Assembly: GCA_965657965.1 (NCBI GenBank)
Contig: CBFHQM010000001.1
Location: 62,001-126,000, forward strand
Origin: UBA8752 sp965657965
GTDB lineage: Bacteria; Bacteroidota; Bacteroidia; Flavobacteriales_D; Sanyastnellaceae
Direction of reading: 5' to 3'
DNA length: 64,000 bases
The translations under genes and the position numbers were made by a program. Positions 27,858-37,185 of this stretch are shown in pieces. How positions within the stretch are numbered: the stretch's first letter is position 1; the number at the start of each line of letters is the position of its first letter. Below the pieces are notes generated by a model. It ran no database searches. It saw only the letters and a program-made list of their open reading frames with translations, and had not been told where the DNA came from.

Positions 27858-29207
27858 ATGGAGATCACTCAGGAAACCATTGACGCCTTGAACGGCGTTT
27901 TGACCGTCAAAGTCCACCCAGAGGACTACAAGGAAAAGGTAGACGGCATCCTAGAAGATTACCGAAAGCAAGTGAAGATGCCGGGGTTCCGCGAAGGGAA
28001 GGTCCCCATCCAATTGGTGCGGAAACAATACGGGAAAGCCGTTCTCGCAGACGAGCTCAACAAGCTCTTGAGCGAAAAAATGGACGGCTACATCCGTGAG
28101 CAAAAACTCCGCCTTTTGGGCCAACCCATCCCAGCTGAAAAAGGGGATTCCGATGGCAACTGGGACAAACCAGACGTGTTCACTTTTCGCTACGACATTG
28201 GTCTGAGCCCGAAAGTGGACATCAAGTTCGGTTGGTTCACCAAGTTTGTGCACCACAAGGTGCGCATCGACGACGACCTGATCAACGATCAAATCGAAGA
28301 CCTCCGCAGGCGCTATGGCAAAATGTCAGACCGCACAGAAGTGGAAGAGAATTGCCTAATGGTCGGCGAGTTCGTTGAGCTGGAAGGTGAGGAAATCAAG
28401 GCGGGTGGCGTCATGCACGAAGGCACCATTAGCATGGAGTCTGTCAAAGACAAAAAGACCGTGAAAGCCCTGATGGGTCTCGCCCAAGGTGCCGAAGTGG
28501 TGGTCAATCCCGACCACATCAGCCGGGACGCGGATGATTTGGCCCGCATGTTGGGCATCGAAGCGAAAGCCGCCGAGACATTCAAGAGTCCCCTGCGATT
28601 CACCATCAAAGAGGTGCGTCACATCGAGCCTGCAGAGCTTGGAGAAGAGCTTTACGACAAGTTGTTCGGCGAGGATGTGGTGACCGACGAAGCCGGTTTT
28701 CGCGACAAAGTCAAAGAAGACCTTCAGCGCATTTTCGACCGCGACGGAGACCGTGTGTTCCAGCGGAAATTTGTGGAAGAAGTGGTCGGCAAGCTCGACC
28801 CGCCTCTGCCCGAAGAGTTTTTGAAGCGCTGGATTCGCGTGGCCAACGAAAAGCCCATCACGGCCGAAGAAATTGAAGCTGAATTTGCCGAATACGCCAA
28901 AGGCATCAAGTGGCAAGTCATTCAAAACCACATCATCGATGAACACAACATCGATGTGGAAGGCGAAGAAATCAAGGCCGAAGCGGGCAACGCCATCAAG
29001 GCGCAATACTCCCAATACGGCATTCCGCTCAACGCTGAGCAACTCGACCCCATGGTCGCACAAATGCTCACCGACCAAAAAGAGGTCCGTCGTGTAGCCG
29101 AGTCGATTTACGAGCGCAAAGCCATCGATAAACTGCGTGAGCTGGCCAAAATCAAGGAGAAGGAGGTTTCCCACGAAGGGTGGATGGAAATCGTTCGCTC
29201 CCTCTAA
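27858..29207 (+). CDS. tig: Trigger factor
   Basis: The 449-residue protein contains the ribosome-binding signature MPGFREGKVPIQLVRKQYG (about residues 41-59), which docks on ribosomal protein uL23. A degenerate PPIase/FKBP region follows (about 165-250), then a helical C-terminal chaperone domain. Trigger factor holds nascent chains at the ribosome exit. The length is close to the Bacteroidota norm. The gene is followed after 47 bases by clpP and clpX, the common tig-clpP-clpX order, so folding and degradation factors are probably expressed together. A tRNA-Leu gene lies just upstream. Confidence 0.95.
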   Translation: MEITQETIDALNGVLTVKVHPEDYKEKVDGILEDYRKQVKMPGFREGKVPIQLVRKQYGKAVLADELNKLLSEKMDGYIREQKLRLLGQPIPAEKGDSDGNWDKPDVFTFRYDIGLSPKVDIKFGWFTKFVHHKVRIDDDLINDQIEDLRRRYGKMSDRTEVEENCLMVGEFVELEGEEIKAGGVMHEGTISMESVKDKKTVKALMGLAQGAEVVVNPDHISRDADDLARMLGIEAKAAETFKSPLRFTIKEVRHIEPAELGEELYDKLFGEDVVTDEAGFRDKVKEDLQRIFDRDGDRVFQRKFVEEVVGKLDPPLPEEFLKRWIRVANEKPITAEEIEAEFAEYAKGIKWQVIQNHIIDEHNIDVEGEEIKAEAGNAIKAQYSQYGIPLNAEQLDPMVAQMLTDQKEVRRVAESIYERKAIDKLRELAKIKEKEVSHEGWMEIVRSL

Positions 29208-29254
29208 ACATTCACTGCGGCTCAATCCACGGGTCGGATTAACTTTCAAGCATC

Positions 29255-29941
29255 ATGATGACCACGCGCAAGGAATTCCTGAAGTACGCTGTCCAGGACC
29301 GCGGCTTCACCAGCCACCACGTTGAGGATTACATCTCCGCCGTTCACGGACCGGAGAACATGACCCGAACCGTAATTGAGGAAAGGCAAATGCCATTCCG
29401 TGAAGTCGATGTCTTTTCGCGCCTCATGGCCGATCGCATCATCTTCCTCGGAACCGGGGTAGACGATTACATCGCCAACATCATTCAGGCTCAGATGCTC
29501 TTCCTCGAGTCCACGGACCCGACCAAAGACATCCAGATCTACATCAATTCTCCAGGCGGTAGCGTGTATGCTGGATTGGGGATTTACGACACCATGCAGT
29601 ACATCCGTCCGGACGTGGCCACCATCTGCACAGGAATGGCCGCCTCCATGGGCGCAGTGCTGCTTTGCGCAGGAGCTGCCGGAAAGCGCACAGGACTCAA
29701 GCACAGCCGCACCATGATTCACCAGCCTTTGGGTGGTGCTCGTGGACAGGCCAGCGACATCGAAATCACCGCACGTGAGATCATGAAGCTGAAGGAGGAA
29801 CTCTACAAAATCATCGCCCACCACAGTGGTCAGGACTACAAAAAGGTGTGGGAAGACAGCGACCGCGATTACTGGATGATTGCCGACGAAGCCAAGGCTT
29901 ACGGCATGATTGACGAAGTGCTCGAGCGCAAGCAGGACTGA
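29255..29941 (+). CDS. clpP: ATP-dependent Clp protease proteolytic subunit
   Basis: The 228-residue serine protease has the full catalytic set: Ser in GMAASMGAVL, His in RTMIHQPLGG, and Asp in EDSDRDYWM. The INSPGGSVYAGL motif forms the oxyanion region. An N-terminal extension of about 30 residues precedes the core, as in other Bacteroidota ClpP proteins. It forms the double-heptamer chamber that degrades proteins fed by ClpX. An ATG at 29258 is an equally possible start. It stops 6 bases before clpX, which supports co-translation in one operon with tig and clpX. Confidence 0.96.
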   Translation: MMTTRKEFLKYAVQDRGFTSHHVEDYISAVHGPENMTRTVIEERQMPFREVDVFSRLMADRIIFLGTGVDDYIANIIQAQMLFLESTDPTKDIQIYINSPGGSVYAGLGIYDTMQYIRPDVATICTGMAASMGAVLLCAGAAGKRTGLKHSRTMIHQPLGGARGQASDIEITAREIMKLKEELYKIIAHHSGQDYKKVWEDSDRDYWMIADEAKAYGMIDEVLERKQD

Positions 29942-29947
29942 TTGAGT

Positions 29948-31174
29948 ATGGCGGAGCGTGAAATCAATTGCTCGTTCTGCGGGCGAAAGAAGTCGGAAGT
30001 GGACATCCTCATTGCGGGGGTGACTGGACACATTTGTGACCATTGCATCGAGCAAGCAGAAACCATTGTCAAAGAGGAGCGCAGCACCGGGTCTGACAAC
30101 GGATTCGATGACAGCCTTCAGCTCGATCGGCCGGCCGACATCAAACGCTTTTTGGACGAGTACGTGATTGGCCAAGAATTGGCCAAACGCACGCTCAGCG
30201 TAGCGGTGTACAATCACTACAAGCGATTGGCGCATCCTGCAGGAGATGGGGAAGTGGAGATTGAAAAGTCCAACATCGTCCTCGTCGGAGAAACCGGAAC
30301 GGGAAAAACCTTGCTTGCCCGAAGCATCGCCCGCATGTTGCGTGTGCCGTTTTGCATAGCAGACGCCACCATTCTAACCGAAGCGGGCTATGTGGGTGAA
30401 GACGTAGAAAGCGTCCTCTCCCGCCTTCTCCAATCGGCAGATTACGACGTCTCCAAAGCGCAACGCGGCATTGTCTTTATCGACGAAATCGACAAGATTG
30501 CCCGAAAGAGCGACAACGCTTCCATTACCCGTGATGTAAGCGGGGAAGGCGTTCAACAGGCCTTGCTCAAGCTGCTCGAAGGTGCAGAAGTGAACGTTCC
30601 TCCTCAAGGTGGACGGAAGCACCCCGAGCAAAAGATGATCACGCTGGATACACGCAACATCCTATTTGTGTGTGGCGGTGCATTTAGCGGCATCGAACAG
30701 CACATTGAGAGGCGAATTGCCACTTCGAGTATTGGATTCAACACAAACGCGGACGACCAACCGGAACTCCTGCTGTCTGCGATTGCACCCGCCGACTTGC
30801 GAAGCTTCGGCCTGATTCCAGAATTGATTGGCCGCTTTCCTGTGCTCACGCACTTGGACCCTCTCGACCCCGATGCGTTAAGGCGGATTTTGACCGAACC
30901 AAAGAATGCGTTGATCAAGCAATACCAGCGCCTATTTGAGCTCGACGGCATTGCCCTCAAATTCGATGCAGGTGCTTTGGACTTTATCGTGGAAAAAGCG
31001 GTGGACTTCAAACTCGGAGCCCGCGGCTTGCGCAGCATTTGCGAAGCGGTTCTCAGCGATGCCATGTTTGAGATGCCCGGCAAAGAAGGGGTCGACGAAT
31101 TGCGCGTCACCGAAGCCTACGCGAGAGACCGTTTCGACGCGAGCGACCAAGGCCGACTGAAAGTGGCCTCCTGA
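29948..31174 (+). CDS. clpX: ATP-dependent Clp protease ATP-binding subunit ClpX
   Basis: The 408-residue AAA+ unfoldase begins with a zinc-binding domain (CSFCGRKK and CDHC, C-x2-C...C-x2-C, residues 8-34). Walker A is GETGTGKT, Walker B is IVFIDEIDK, and the pore segment GYVGEDVES and sensor region RFPVLTHL follow. ClpX recognises tagged or damaged proteins and translocates them into ClpP. The start is ATG 29948; a TTG at 29942 is rejected. It follows clpP by 6 bases and precedes mutS by 4 bases, so a tig-clpP-clpX-mutS transcript is likely. Confidence 0.97.
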   Translation: MAEREINCSFCGRKKSEVDILIAGVTGHICDHCIEQAETIVKEERSTGSDNGFDDSLQLDRPADIKRFLDEYVIGQELAKRTLSVAVYNHYKRLAHPAGDGEVEIEKSNIVLVGETGTGKTLLARSIARMLRVPFCIADATILTEAGYVGEDVESVLSRLLQSADYDVSKAQRGIVFIDEIDKIARKSDNASITRDVSGEGVQQALLKLLEGAEVNVPPQGGRKHPEQKMITLDTRNILFVCGGAFSGIEQHIERRIATSSIGFNTNADDQPELLLSAIAPADLRSFGLIPELIGRFPVLTHLDPLDPDALRRILTEPKNALIKQYQRLFELDGIALKFDAGALDFIVEKAVDFKLGARGLRSICEAVLSDAMFEMPGKEGVDELRVTEAYARDRFDASDQGRLKVAS

Positions 31175-31178
31175 GCCC

Positions 31179-33827
31179 ATGGCTGGGGCCAAGGGAAAAT
31201 CGAAAGACAAAAAAGGGGCCAAGGAAACGCCCCTCATGGCGCAGTACAACCGCGTGAAGGGCCAACATCCAGACGCGTTGCTGCTGTTCCGTGTAGGCGA
31301 CTTTTACGAGACGTTTGGGCCCGATGCTGTTACCGCGGCAAAAGTGCTCAACATCGTTCTGACCGCTCGGAAAAACGGCGCTGCAGCTGAAGTTGAATTG
31401 GCTGGATTCCCGCATCACGCACTCGAAAACTACCTGCCCAAGTTGGTGCGTGCCGGACACCGTGTAGCGGTATGCGATCAATTGGAGGACCCCAAGACCA
31501 CCAAGACCATCGTCAAACGCGGTGTGACCGAGATGGTCACACCTGGGGTAGCCCTCAACGACCAGGTCCTCGAGGCCCGCGAAAACAATTGGCTGGCGGC
31601 CGTTCATGTTGTGGAAGAAGGTCGAGGTCAAGCCAAGCGTTTGCGAGCGGGCGTGGCCTTCCTCGACGTTTCTACGGGTGAATTCTTGGCAGCCGAAGGC
31701 GCTCCCGACGACATCGCACCGCTTTTGCGAACATTCCGGCCGAAGGAAACCCTGCATTTGCGTCATGCCGAACCCGAGTCCCTCGACTTGACTGGGTACC
31801 GGTTCCCGCTGGATGATTGGGTATGGCAATCCGATTTTGCCAGAGAAACACTGGAGCGGCACTTTGGCACCAAGGGCCTCAAGGGCTTCGGGCTCGACGG
31901 TCAACCATTGGCCGTGGTGGCCGCAGGCGCTGCCTTGCATTATGTGGGCAGTACCAAGCACGACCGCTTGGCCCACATCGCCTCTCTGGGACGCGTAGAA
32001 TGGGGAAAAAGCGTGGCCATGGATGGGTTTACCATCCGCAACCTCGAGTTGCTGGTACCGACGCATCCTGAAGGCACAGCCTTAGTCGACATTTTGGACC
32101 GTTCTGCCACACCGATGGGGGCCCGAATGCTCCGACGGTGGATTGCTCAACCTCTTTGCGATGCAGCGGGCATTGCGCGGCGTCATGAGGCCGTCGCCGC
32201 CTTTTTGGCCCAGCCCGAAATGCGGGCCGATTTGATCGCAGAACTGAGTCGCATTGGAGACTTAGAACGACTGTTGGCCAAGGCGGCCGCTGTGCGCATT
32301 TCTCCTGCCGAATTGGATCGATTGCGACGTGCGCTCACCGCAGTGGAGGCCCTTCGGCTCATGGTCGACAGCTCAGACGACCCCATCATCGGCCGATGGG
32401 CAGGGCGGCTTGATCCCGCCGATGAAGCGCTCGCCACCTTGCGCAGTGACCTCACAGAAGACCCTCCGGGCGTCTTGGGCAAAGGGGCCAGCATCGCCAG
32501 CGGCGTTGTGGAAGAGCTCGATCGTCTCAGAGACCTTCGAGACAATGGCAAAGACAAGCTCGAAGGCATACGTGTGCGAGAGGTGGAGGCCACCGGCATC
32601 ACCACGCTAAAAATCGCATTCAACCATGTGTTTGGCTATTACTTGGAGGTGCGCCACGCGCACAAAGACAAAGTGCCGGAAACGTGGATTCGGAAACAAA
32701 CGCTGACCCAGGCGGAACGTTACATCACACCGGAACTCAAAGAACTTGAAAGCCGCATTCTCGACGCAGAAGAGCGCTTAGATGTGGTGGAACGCGAGGC
32801 TTATGCCAAGTTGGTCACTGGCCTTCACCCGCATCTGCCCCTCTTGCAATCCACTGCACGGGCTGTAGCCGGACTCGACCTGCTCTTGGGCTTTGCCGAA
32901 TTGGCCGAAGACAACGGTTACACCCGTCCCACTTTGGTCGAGGGACATGAGCTGGAGATTGTTGGCGGAAGACACCCTGTGATTGAGCGGTGTTTGCCGG
33001 AGGGTGAATCCTATGTCGCAAACGACGTCGCACTCGACCGAGACCATCAGCAGATCCTCATGATCACCGGCCCGAACATGTCGGGTAAAAGTGCCTTGCT
33101 TCGGCAAACGGCCTTGATCGCTTTAATGGCGCAAATGGGCAGCTTTGTCCCCGCACGTTCTGTGCGCATGGGCTTGGTCGACAAAGTCTTTACCCGCGTT
33201 GGCGCATCGGACAACCTGAGTGCAGGAGAGTCCACGTTCATGGTCGAGATGAACGAAACGGCCTCCATTCTTCACAACCTCTCGGACCGGTCGCTGGTCC
33301 TGCTCGATGAAATCGGCCGAGGAACCAGCACCTACGACGGCATTTCAATTGCGTGGGCCATCGCTGAGTTCCTGCATGAGCACCCAAAGTGTCGCGCCAA
33401 AACCCTGTTTGCAACGCACTATCATGAGCTAAACCGCATGGCCGACCGGTTTTCTCGGATCCACAATGCGAATGTGAGCGTCCGACAGCAGGATGGAAAA
33501 GTGGTCTTTTTGAGAAAGCTCATTCCCGGTGGAAGTGAGCACAGCTTTGGCATTCATGTGGCCAAATTGGCGGGCATGCCTCCCGCCCTCGTGCGCCGCG
33601 CAGAGGAAGTGCTGATTGGCTTGGAGTCAGAGGGAGGAGGCCGAACCTCAGTCCCGGCCTCGGAAGCTGTAATGCAAGACGATGGCGTTCAAATGAGCTT
33701 TTTTCAACTCGACGATCCTGTGCTGCAAGACATCAAAGAGGATTTGCTCGGAATGGACATCGACCAGCTCACTCCTGTCGAGGCACTTTTAAAGCTTCAC
33801 GACATTAGAAAACGCGTCGGAGGCTAA
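31179..33827 (+). CDS. mutS: DNA mismatch repair protein MutS
   Basis: The 882-residue protein is of full length. The mismatch-recognition domain carries LLFRVGDFYETFG, the Phe-x-Glu wedge. The ATPase carries Walker A GPNMSGKS, Walker B LLDEIGRGTSTYDG, and the TLFATHYHEL segment. It binds base mismatches and starts methyl-independent mismatch repair with MutL. The basic N-terminus (AGAKGKSKDKKGAK) is an extra tail. It starts 4 bases after clpX. The stop is 4 bases from the stop of the convergent ald gene. Confidence 0.97.
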   Translation: MAGAKGKSKDKKGAKETPLMAQYNRVKGQHPDALLLFRVGDFYETFGPDAVTAAKVLNIVLTARKNGAAAEVELAGFPHHALENYLPKLVRAGHRVAVCDQLEDPKTTKTIVKRGVTEMVTPGVALNDQVLEARENNWLAAVHVVEEGRGQAKRLRAGVAFLDVSTGEFLAAEGAPDDIAPLLRTFRPKETLHLRHAEPESLDLTGYRFPLDDWVWQSDFARETLERHFGTKGLKGFGLDGQPLAVVAAGAALHYVGSTKHDRLAHIASLGRVEWGKSVAMDGFTIRNLELLVPTHPEGTALVDILDRSATPMGARMLRRWIAQPLCDAAGIARRHEAVAAFLAQPEMRADLIAELSRIGDLERLLAKAAAVRISPAELDRLRRALTAVEALRLMVDSSDDPIIGRWAGRLDPADEALATLRSDLTEDPPGVLGKGASIASGVVEELDRLRDLRDNGKDKLEGIRVREVEATGITTLKIAFNHVFGYYLEVRHAHKDKVPETWIRKQTLTQAERYITPELKELESRILDAEERLDVVEREAYAKLVTGLHPHLPLLQSTARAVAGLDLLLGFAELAEDNGYTRPTLVEGHELEIVGGRHPVIERCLPEGESYVANDVALDRDHQQILMITGPNMSGKSALLRQTALIALMAQMGSFVPARSVRMGLVDKVFTRVGASDNLSAGESTFMVEMNETASILHNLSDRSLVLLDEIGRGTSTYDGISIAWAIAEFLHEHPKCRAKTLFATHYHELNRMADRFSRIHNANVSVRQQDGKVVFLRKLIPGGSEHSFGIHVAKLAGMPPALVRRAEEVLIGLESEGGGRTSVPASEAVMQDDGVQMSFFQLDDPVLQDIKEDLLGMDIDQLTPVEALLKLHDIRKRVGG

Positions 33828-33831
33828 TTCC

Positions 33832-35052
33832 CTAGTCGTAGGCGGCGAGGAGCAAATTGAGGTCCTTGTAGGGCCATCCAAAGGCGTCTGCCAAGTCTCG
33901 GTTGACCACGCTTCCCCTGTAGAGGTAAAGGCCACTGCGAATCATGGGGCTGTTGCCCACACCCGACTCAATTCCGCCATCTTCCCCCACCTGTTTGAGC
34001 AGCGGTCCCAAAAGGTTGGCCAAAGCCAAACTTGCCGTGCGCGGCACCCGGCTTGGGATATTGGCCACACCGTAATGGGTGACCCCGTGTTCCACAAACA
34101 CTGGCTCTTGATGGTGGGTCAGTCGGCTGGTTTCAAAACAGCCTCCAGAATCAATGCTCACGTCCACAATCACCGAACCATCCCGCATGTTGCGTACCAT
34201 TTCTTCGGTCACAATCATCGGCGTGCGTCCATGGTGAGGGCGAACCGCTCCAATGGCCACATTGGCTGCAGCCAAGGAATCAGCCAGGACTTTGGGGTGC
34301 AGCGTACTCGTCCACAATCGACCACCAATTTCACCACGCAATCGCCTCAACCGGTAAGGACTCGCATCGAACACGCGAACAGACGCCCCCAATCCAATGG
34401 CCGCGCGTGCAGCAAACTCTCCAACGGTTCCTGCGCCAATGATGACGACCTCGGATGGCGCAACCCCAGTCATGCCGCCCATCATCGTCCCGTCACCAAA
34501 TTTGGGGTGAGCCAAAAACTCAGCCGCCACCAAAATGCTCGTGGTGCCTGCGATTTCCCCCATGGCCCGAACCAAAGGAAAAATCCCAGTCCGGTCTTGC
34601 ATGAAGTCCCAAGCCACCGCCGTGATTTTGCGGTCCATCATTTTCTCGATGGTCCGTTCGGGGTGGGTGGCCAATTGCAAACCACTAAAAATGGTCTGCC
34701 TGTCCCGCATGAACTCCAGCTCAGATTCTTGCGGTGGAGCCACTTTTAGAATGATGTCGTTGTCGTAGACCGCAGCGGCGTCTGGGGCGATTCTAGCCCC
34801 CGCCTCGCTGTAATCGGCATCGGAAAATTGTGCGCGCACACCGGCGCCAGTTTGCACCACAACTTCGTGGCCATGGGCCACCAAGAGCCCCACGGCATCC
34901 GGGTCCAAGGCCACTCGCCTTTCCTGCAACACCATCTCTTTGGGAATGCCAATGCGCAGGCTTTCCTCACTGGTCGGAATGGCCAATTGCTGCTCTTGTG
35001 GCGAAAGCGAGGCTTGAAAAGCGAGGCTTCGAATGCGTTCTTTGGTTTCCAC
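33832..35052 (-). CDS. ald: Alanine dehydrogenase
   Basis: The protein has 406 residues from a GTG start at 35052; the longer open frame back to 35190 overlaps tsaE and is rejected. Features are the N-terminal IGIPKEMVLQERRVALDPDAV of the AlaDH/PNT family, given here as IGIPKE and ERRVAL, and the Rossmann loop IIGAGTVGEFAA with the acidic VRVFDAS. The family converts L-alanine to pyruvate and ammonium with NAD. The N-terminal extension of about 30 residues is seen in other Bacteroidota copies. It lies 26 bases after tsaE, in the porX-tsaE-ald order common in this phylum. Confidence 0.9.
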   Translation of the reverse strand: METKERIRSLAFQASLSPQEQQLAIPTSEESLRIGIPKEMVLQERRVALDPDAVGLLVAHGHEVVVQTGAGVRAQFSDADYSEAGARIAPDAAAVYDNDIILKVAPPQESELEFMRDRQTIFSGLQLATHPERTIEKMMDRKITAVAWDFMQDRTGIFPLVRAMGEIAGTTSILVAAEFLAHPKFGDGTMMGGMTGVAPSEVVIIGAGTVGEFAARAAIGLGASVRVFDASPYRLRRLRGEIGGRLWTSTLHPKVLADSLAAANVAIGAVRPHHGRTPMIVTEEMVRNMRDGSVIVDVSIDSGGCFETSRLTHHQEPVFVEHGVTHYGVANIPSRVPRTASLALANLLGPLLKQVGEDGGIESGVGNSPMIRSGLYLYRGSVVNRDLADAFGWPYKDLNLLLAAYD

Positions 35053-35078
35053 GGCGGTTTGGGTTCTGGTCTGGAAAA

Positions 35079-35543
35079 TTAATCGGTATCCCGCTGCCAC
35101 AAGGTCGCCATTCTCCTTCCATCTGGCAATTTCTCTATTCTCAAGAGCAATGCGGTCTGTGGAAAATGGTCTGCGGCCTTCTCTGGCCACTCAACAAAGG
35201 TCAGCGCATCCGCATCGTCCATTAACTCGTCCCACCCAAGGTCCAAAAGCTCATCGGAATGGCGAATTCGATACAAATCAAGGTGGCGAATCAAGCGCCC
35301 TGAATCTCCGGCCAATGGATAGACCTGACACAACGCAAACGTCGGACTTGATGCGGCATCTTCTGCCTTAAAATGACGCGCGATTGCGGCCACTAAGGTG
35401 GTCTTTCCCGTGCCCATAGGGGCTTGCAAGGCGACCACCTGACCCCACTTTAAGTTCGGCACCAAATCAGCCACAACCTGTCCCAGATTCGGTACGCCAT
35501 ATGGCCCCGACTGCCAAACCCGAACCAACTCCGACGCGCTCAT
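35079..35543 (-). CDS. tsaE: tRNA threonylcarbamoyladenosine biosynthesis ATPase TsaE
   Basis: The 154-residue P-loop ATPase has Walker A APMGTGKTTL (about residues 41-50), the substrate segment DAASSPTFALCQVY, HLDLYRI, and the C-terminal FVEWPEKA. TsaE works with TsaB and TsaD in making t6A37 in ANN-decoding tRNAs. It overlaps the 3' end of porX by four bases (ATGA), so the two are translated from one message, an arrangement typical of Bacteroidota. Confidence 0.95.
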   Translation of the reverse strand: MSASELVRVWQSGPYGVPNLGQVVADLVPNLKWGQVVALQAPMGTGKTTLVAAIARHFKAEDAASSPTFALCQVYPLAGDSGRLIRHLDLYRIRHSDELLDLGWDELMDDADALTFVEWPEKAADHFPQTALLLRIEKLPDGRRMATLWQRDTD

Positions 35544-37108
35544 CTGGGCACCAAATGAACCAGCGGCACCAACATCTCCTCCATGGAAATACCGCCGTGC
35601 TGAAATGTTCCATCGAGGTAGCGCACAAACCGATTGAAGTTGTTGGGGTACACCATAAAATCCCGTTCGGTTGCGAAAATGTACCGGCTCGACAGGTGCG
35701 CCTTGGGCAAGCCAAATGCGAGGGGATTGTCCACTTCGAACACCGCGTCGTCGTGGCGGAGGTTGCGCCCCGTTTTGTAACGCGGATTGTCTGTAACCTC
35801 CTTCTCCCCTTGGACCTTTACTGGGTCGGCCACCTGCACGGTACCATGATCTGTGGTCAAAATGAGCTCGAAGCCTTCTTCTGAAGCGCGCTCCAGCAAC
35901 TCCCTAAGCGGACTGTGCTCGAACCAACTCATCGTAAGGGACCGGTAGGCAGCCTCATCTTCGGCCAACTCTTTGATGATCTCACTTTCTGTTCTGGCAT
36001 GGCTCAACATGTCGACGAAGTTGAAGACCACCGCAGTAAAGTCACGGTCACGAATGCGGTGGAAGTCCTCCAACAATTTTCTTCCTGCCGTTACGTCTGT
36101 GATTTTATGGTACCCCCACTTCCCCTTGAAACCCCAGCGCTCGAGTTGTGCCCCCAACAATTCTGACTCGTAGGCATTTTTTGAGCCTTGATCTTGCTCG
36201 TCCTTCCACCATTGTGGATGCACCTCTGCAATTTTTGCTGGCGTCATGCCCGCAAACATGGCGTTCCGCGCATACTGCGTTGCGGTGGGCAAATAGCTCC
36301 AGTGCATTTGTTCTGTTTGGACCTGCCAGTGCTCTGAAAGTTGTGGGCCCAAGGTGCGCCATTGGTCGTAGCGAAAATTGTCAATCACCACCAATAAGGT
36401 CTTGCGTCCGGCATCCAACAAGGGCTTGACTGACTCCTTGAGCACATGTGGCGCAAGCAGCGGGTCCTCCACGCCATTGCAACGGTCCAAATCTGCCAAC
36501 CAGCCCCCGTAATTGTCGGTCACAAAACGCGCGAACTGGCGCCCTGCATCCTGCTTTTGCATGCGCAGCACCTCGGCCATTCCCGTGTCCCCAGAGGCAG
36601 CCAATTCGAGGTCCCAATGGACCAATCGCTTGTGAATGTCTTCCCAATCTTCGCGGTTCAACCGGTCCATCAGGCGCATGCCCAACTCCCGAAACTCCCG
36701 CTGGTAATCGCTCATGGCCTTCTCCCCCACCAAACGCTTCTCGTCCAAAATCTTCTTCAAAGACAGCAAAATCTGATTCGGATTGAGTGGCTTGATCAAG
36801 TAATCCGCCATTTTGGACCCAATGGCCTCCTCCATGATGTGCTCCTCCTCGCTTTTGGTGATCATCACACAAGGCAGGTGTGGGCGACGCGCTTTGATGC
36901 GCTGCAACGTTTCAAGCCCAGTCAAACCTGGCATATTCTCGTCGAGAAACACCACGTCAACAATGCGGTCTTCTTCCAGTGCCTCAAGCAATGAGGCCCC
37001 ATCTGTAAAGCCCGTGACTTCGTAGCCTTTCCGCTCCAAAAACAAAATGTGAGGCTTCAGCAGATCGATCTCATCGTCTGCCCAAAGGATGTGTGGAGTG
37101 CGCGTCAT
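35540..37108 (-). CDS. porX: T9SS response regulator PorX (receiver plus PglZ/alkaline-phosphatase-like domain)
   Basis: The 522-residue protein has a receiver domain (about 1-125) with the acidic pair near residues 11-12, the phosphorylatable Asp56 in FLDENMPGL, and Lys in DYLIKPLNP. A helical linker leads to a PglZ-type domain of the alkaline-phosphatase superfamily (about 200-520), with DNFRYDQW and ILTTDHGTVQV as metal-site segments. PorX is the T9SS regulator paired with the PorY kinase, and its C-terminal domain hydrolyses oligonucleotides in studied homologues (established knowledge). Start ATG 37108 places the receiver at the N-terminus. It leads a porX-tsaE-ald operon and diverges from the HD gene 77 bases away. 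Confidence 0.95.
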   Translation of the reverse strand: MTRTPHILWADDEIDLLKPHILFLERKGYEVTGFTDGASLLEALEEDRIVDVVFLDENMPGLTGLETLQRIKARRPHLPCVMITKSEEEHIMEEAIGSKMADYLIKPLNPNQILLSLKKILDEKRLVGEKAMSDYQREFRELGMRLMDRLNREDWEDIHKRLVHWDLELAASGDTGMAEVLRMQKQDAGRQFARFVTDNYGGWLADLDRCNGVEDPLLAPHVLKESVKPLLDAGRKTLLVVIDNFRYDQWRTLGPQLSEHWQVQTEQMHWSYLPTATQYARNAMFAGMTPAKIAEVHPQWWKDEQDQGSKNAYESELLGAQLERWGFKGKWGYHKITDVTAGRKLLEDFHRIRDRDFTAVVFNFVDMLSHARTESEIIKELAEDEAAYRSLTMSWFEHSPLRELLERASEEGFELILTTDHGTVQVADPVKVQGEKEVTDNPRYKTGRNLRHDDAVFEVDNPLAFGLPKAHLSSRYIFATERDFMVYPNNFNRFVRYLDGTFQHGGISMEEMLVPLVHLVPR

Positions 37109-37185
37109 GATTCCTTCAATGGCAATTCGTCGCAATTATTTTGCAAAGCGGCCGCAAGTGCAAAGAAACGCGTGAAATTTCGGGC

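Noticed and set aside
28356..30235. Two long minus-strand open frames (297 and 329 residues)
   Set aside because: They are antisense to tig, clpP and the start of clpX, whose motifs are unambiguous; GC-rich codon use creates long antisense frames.
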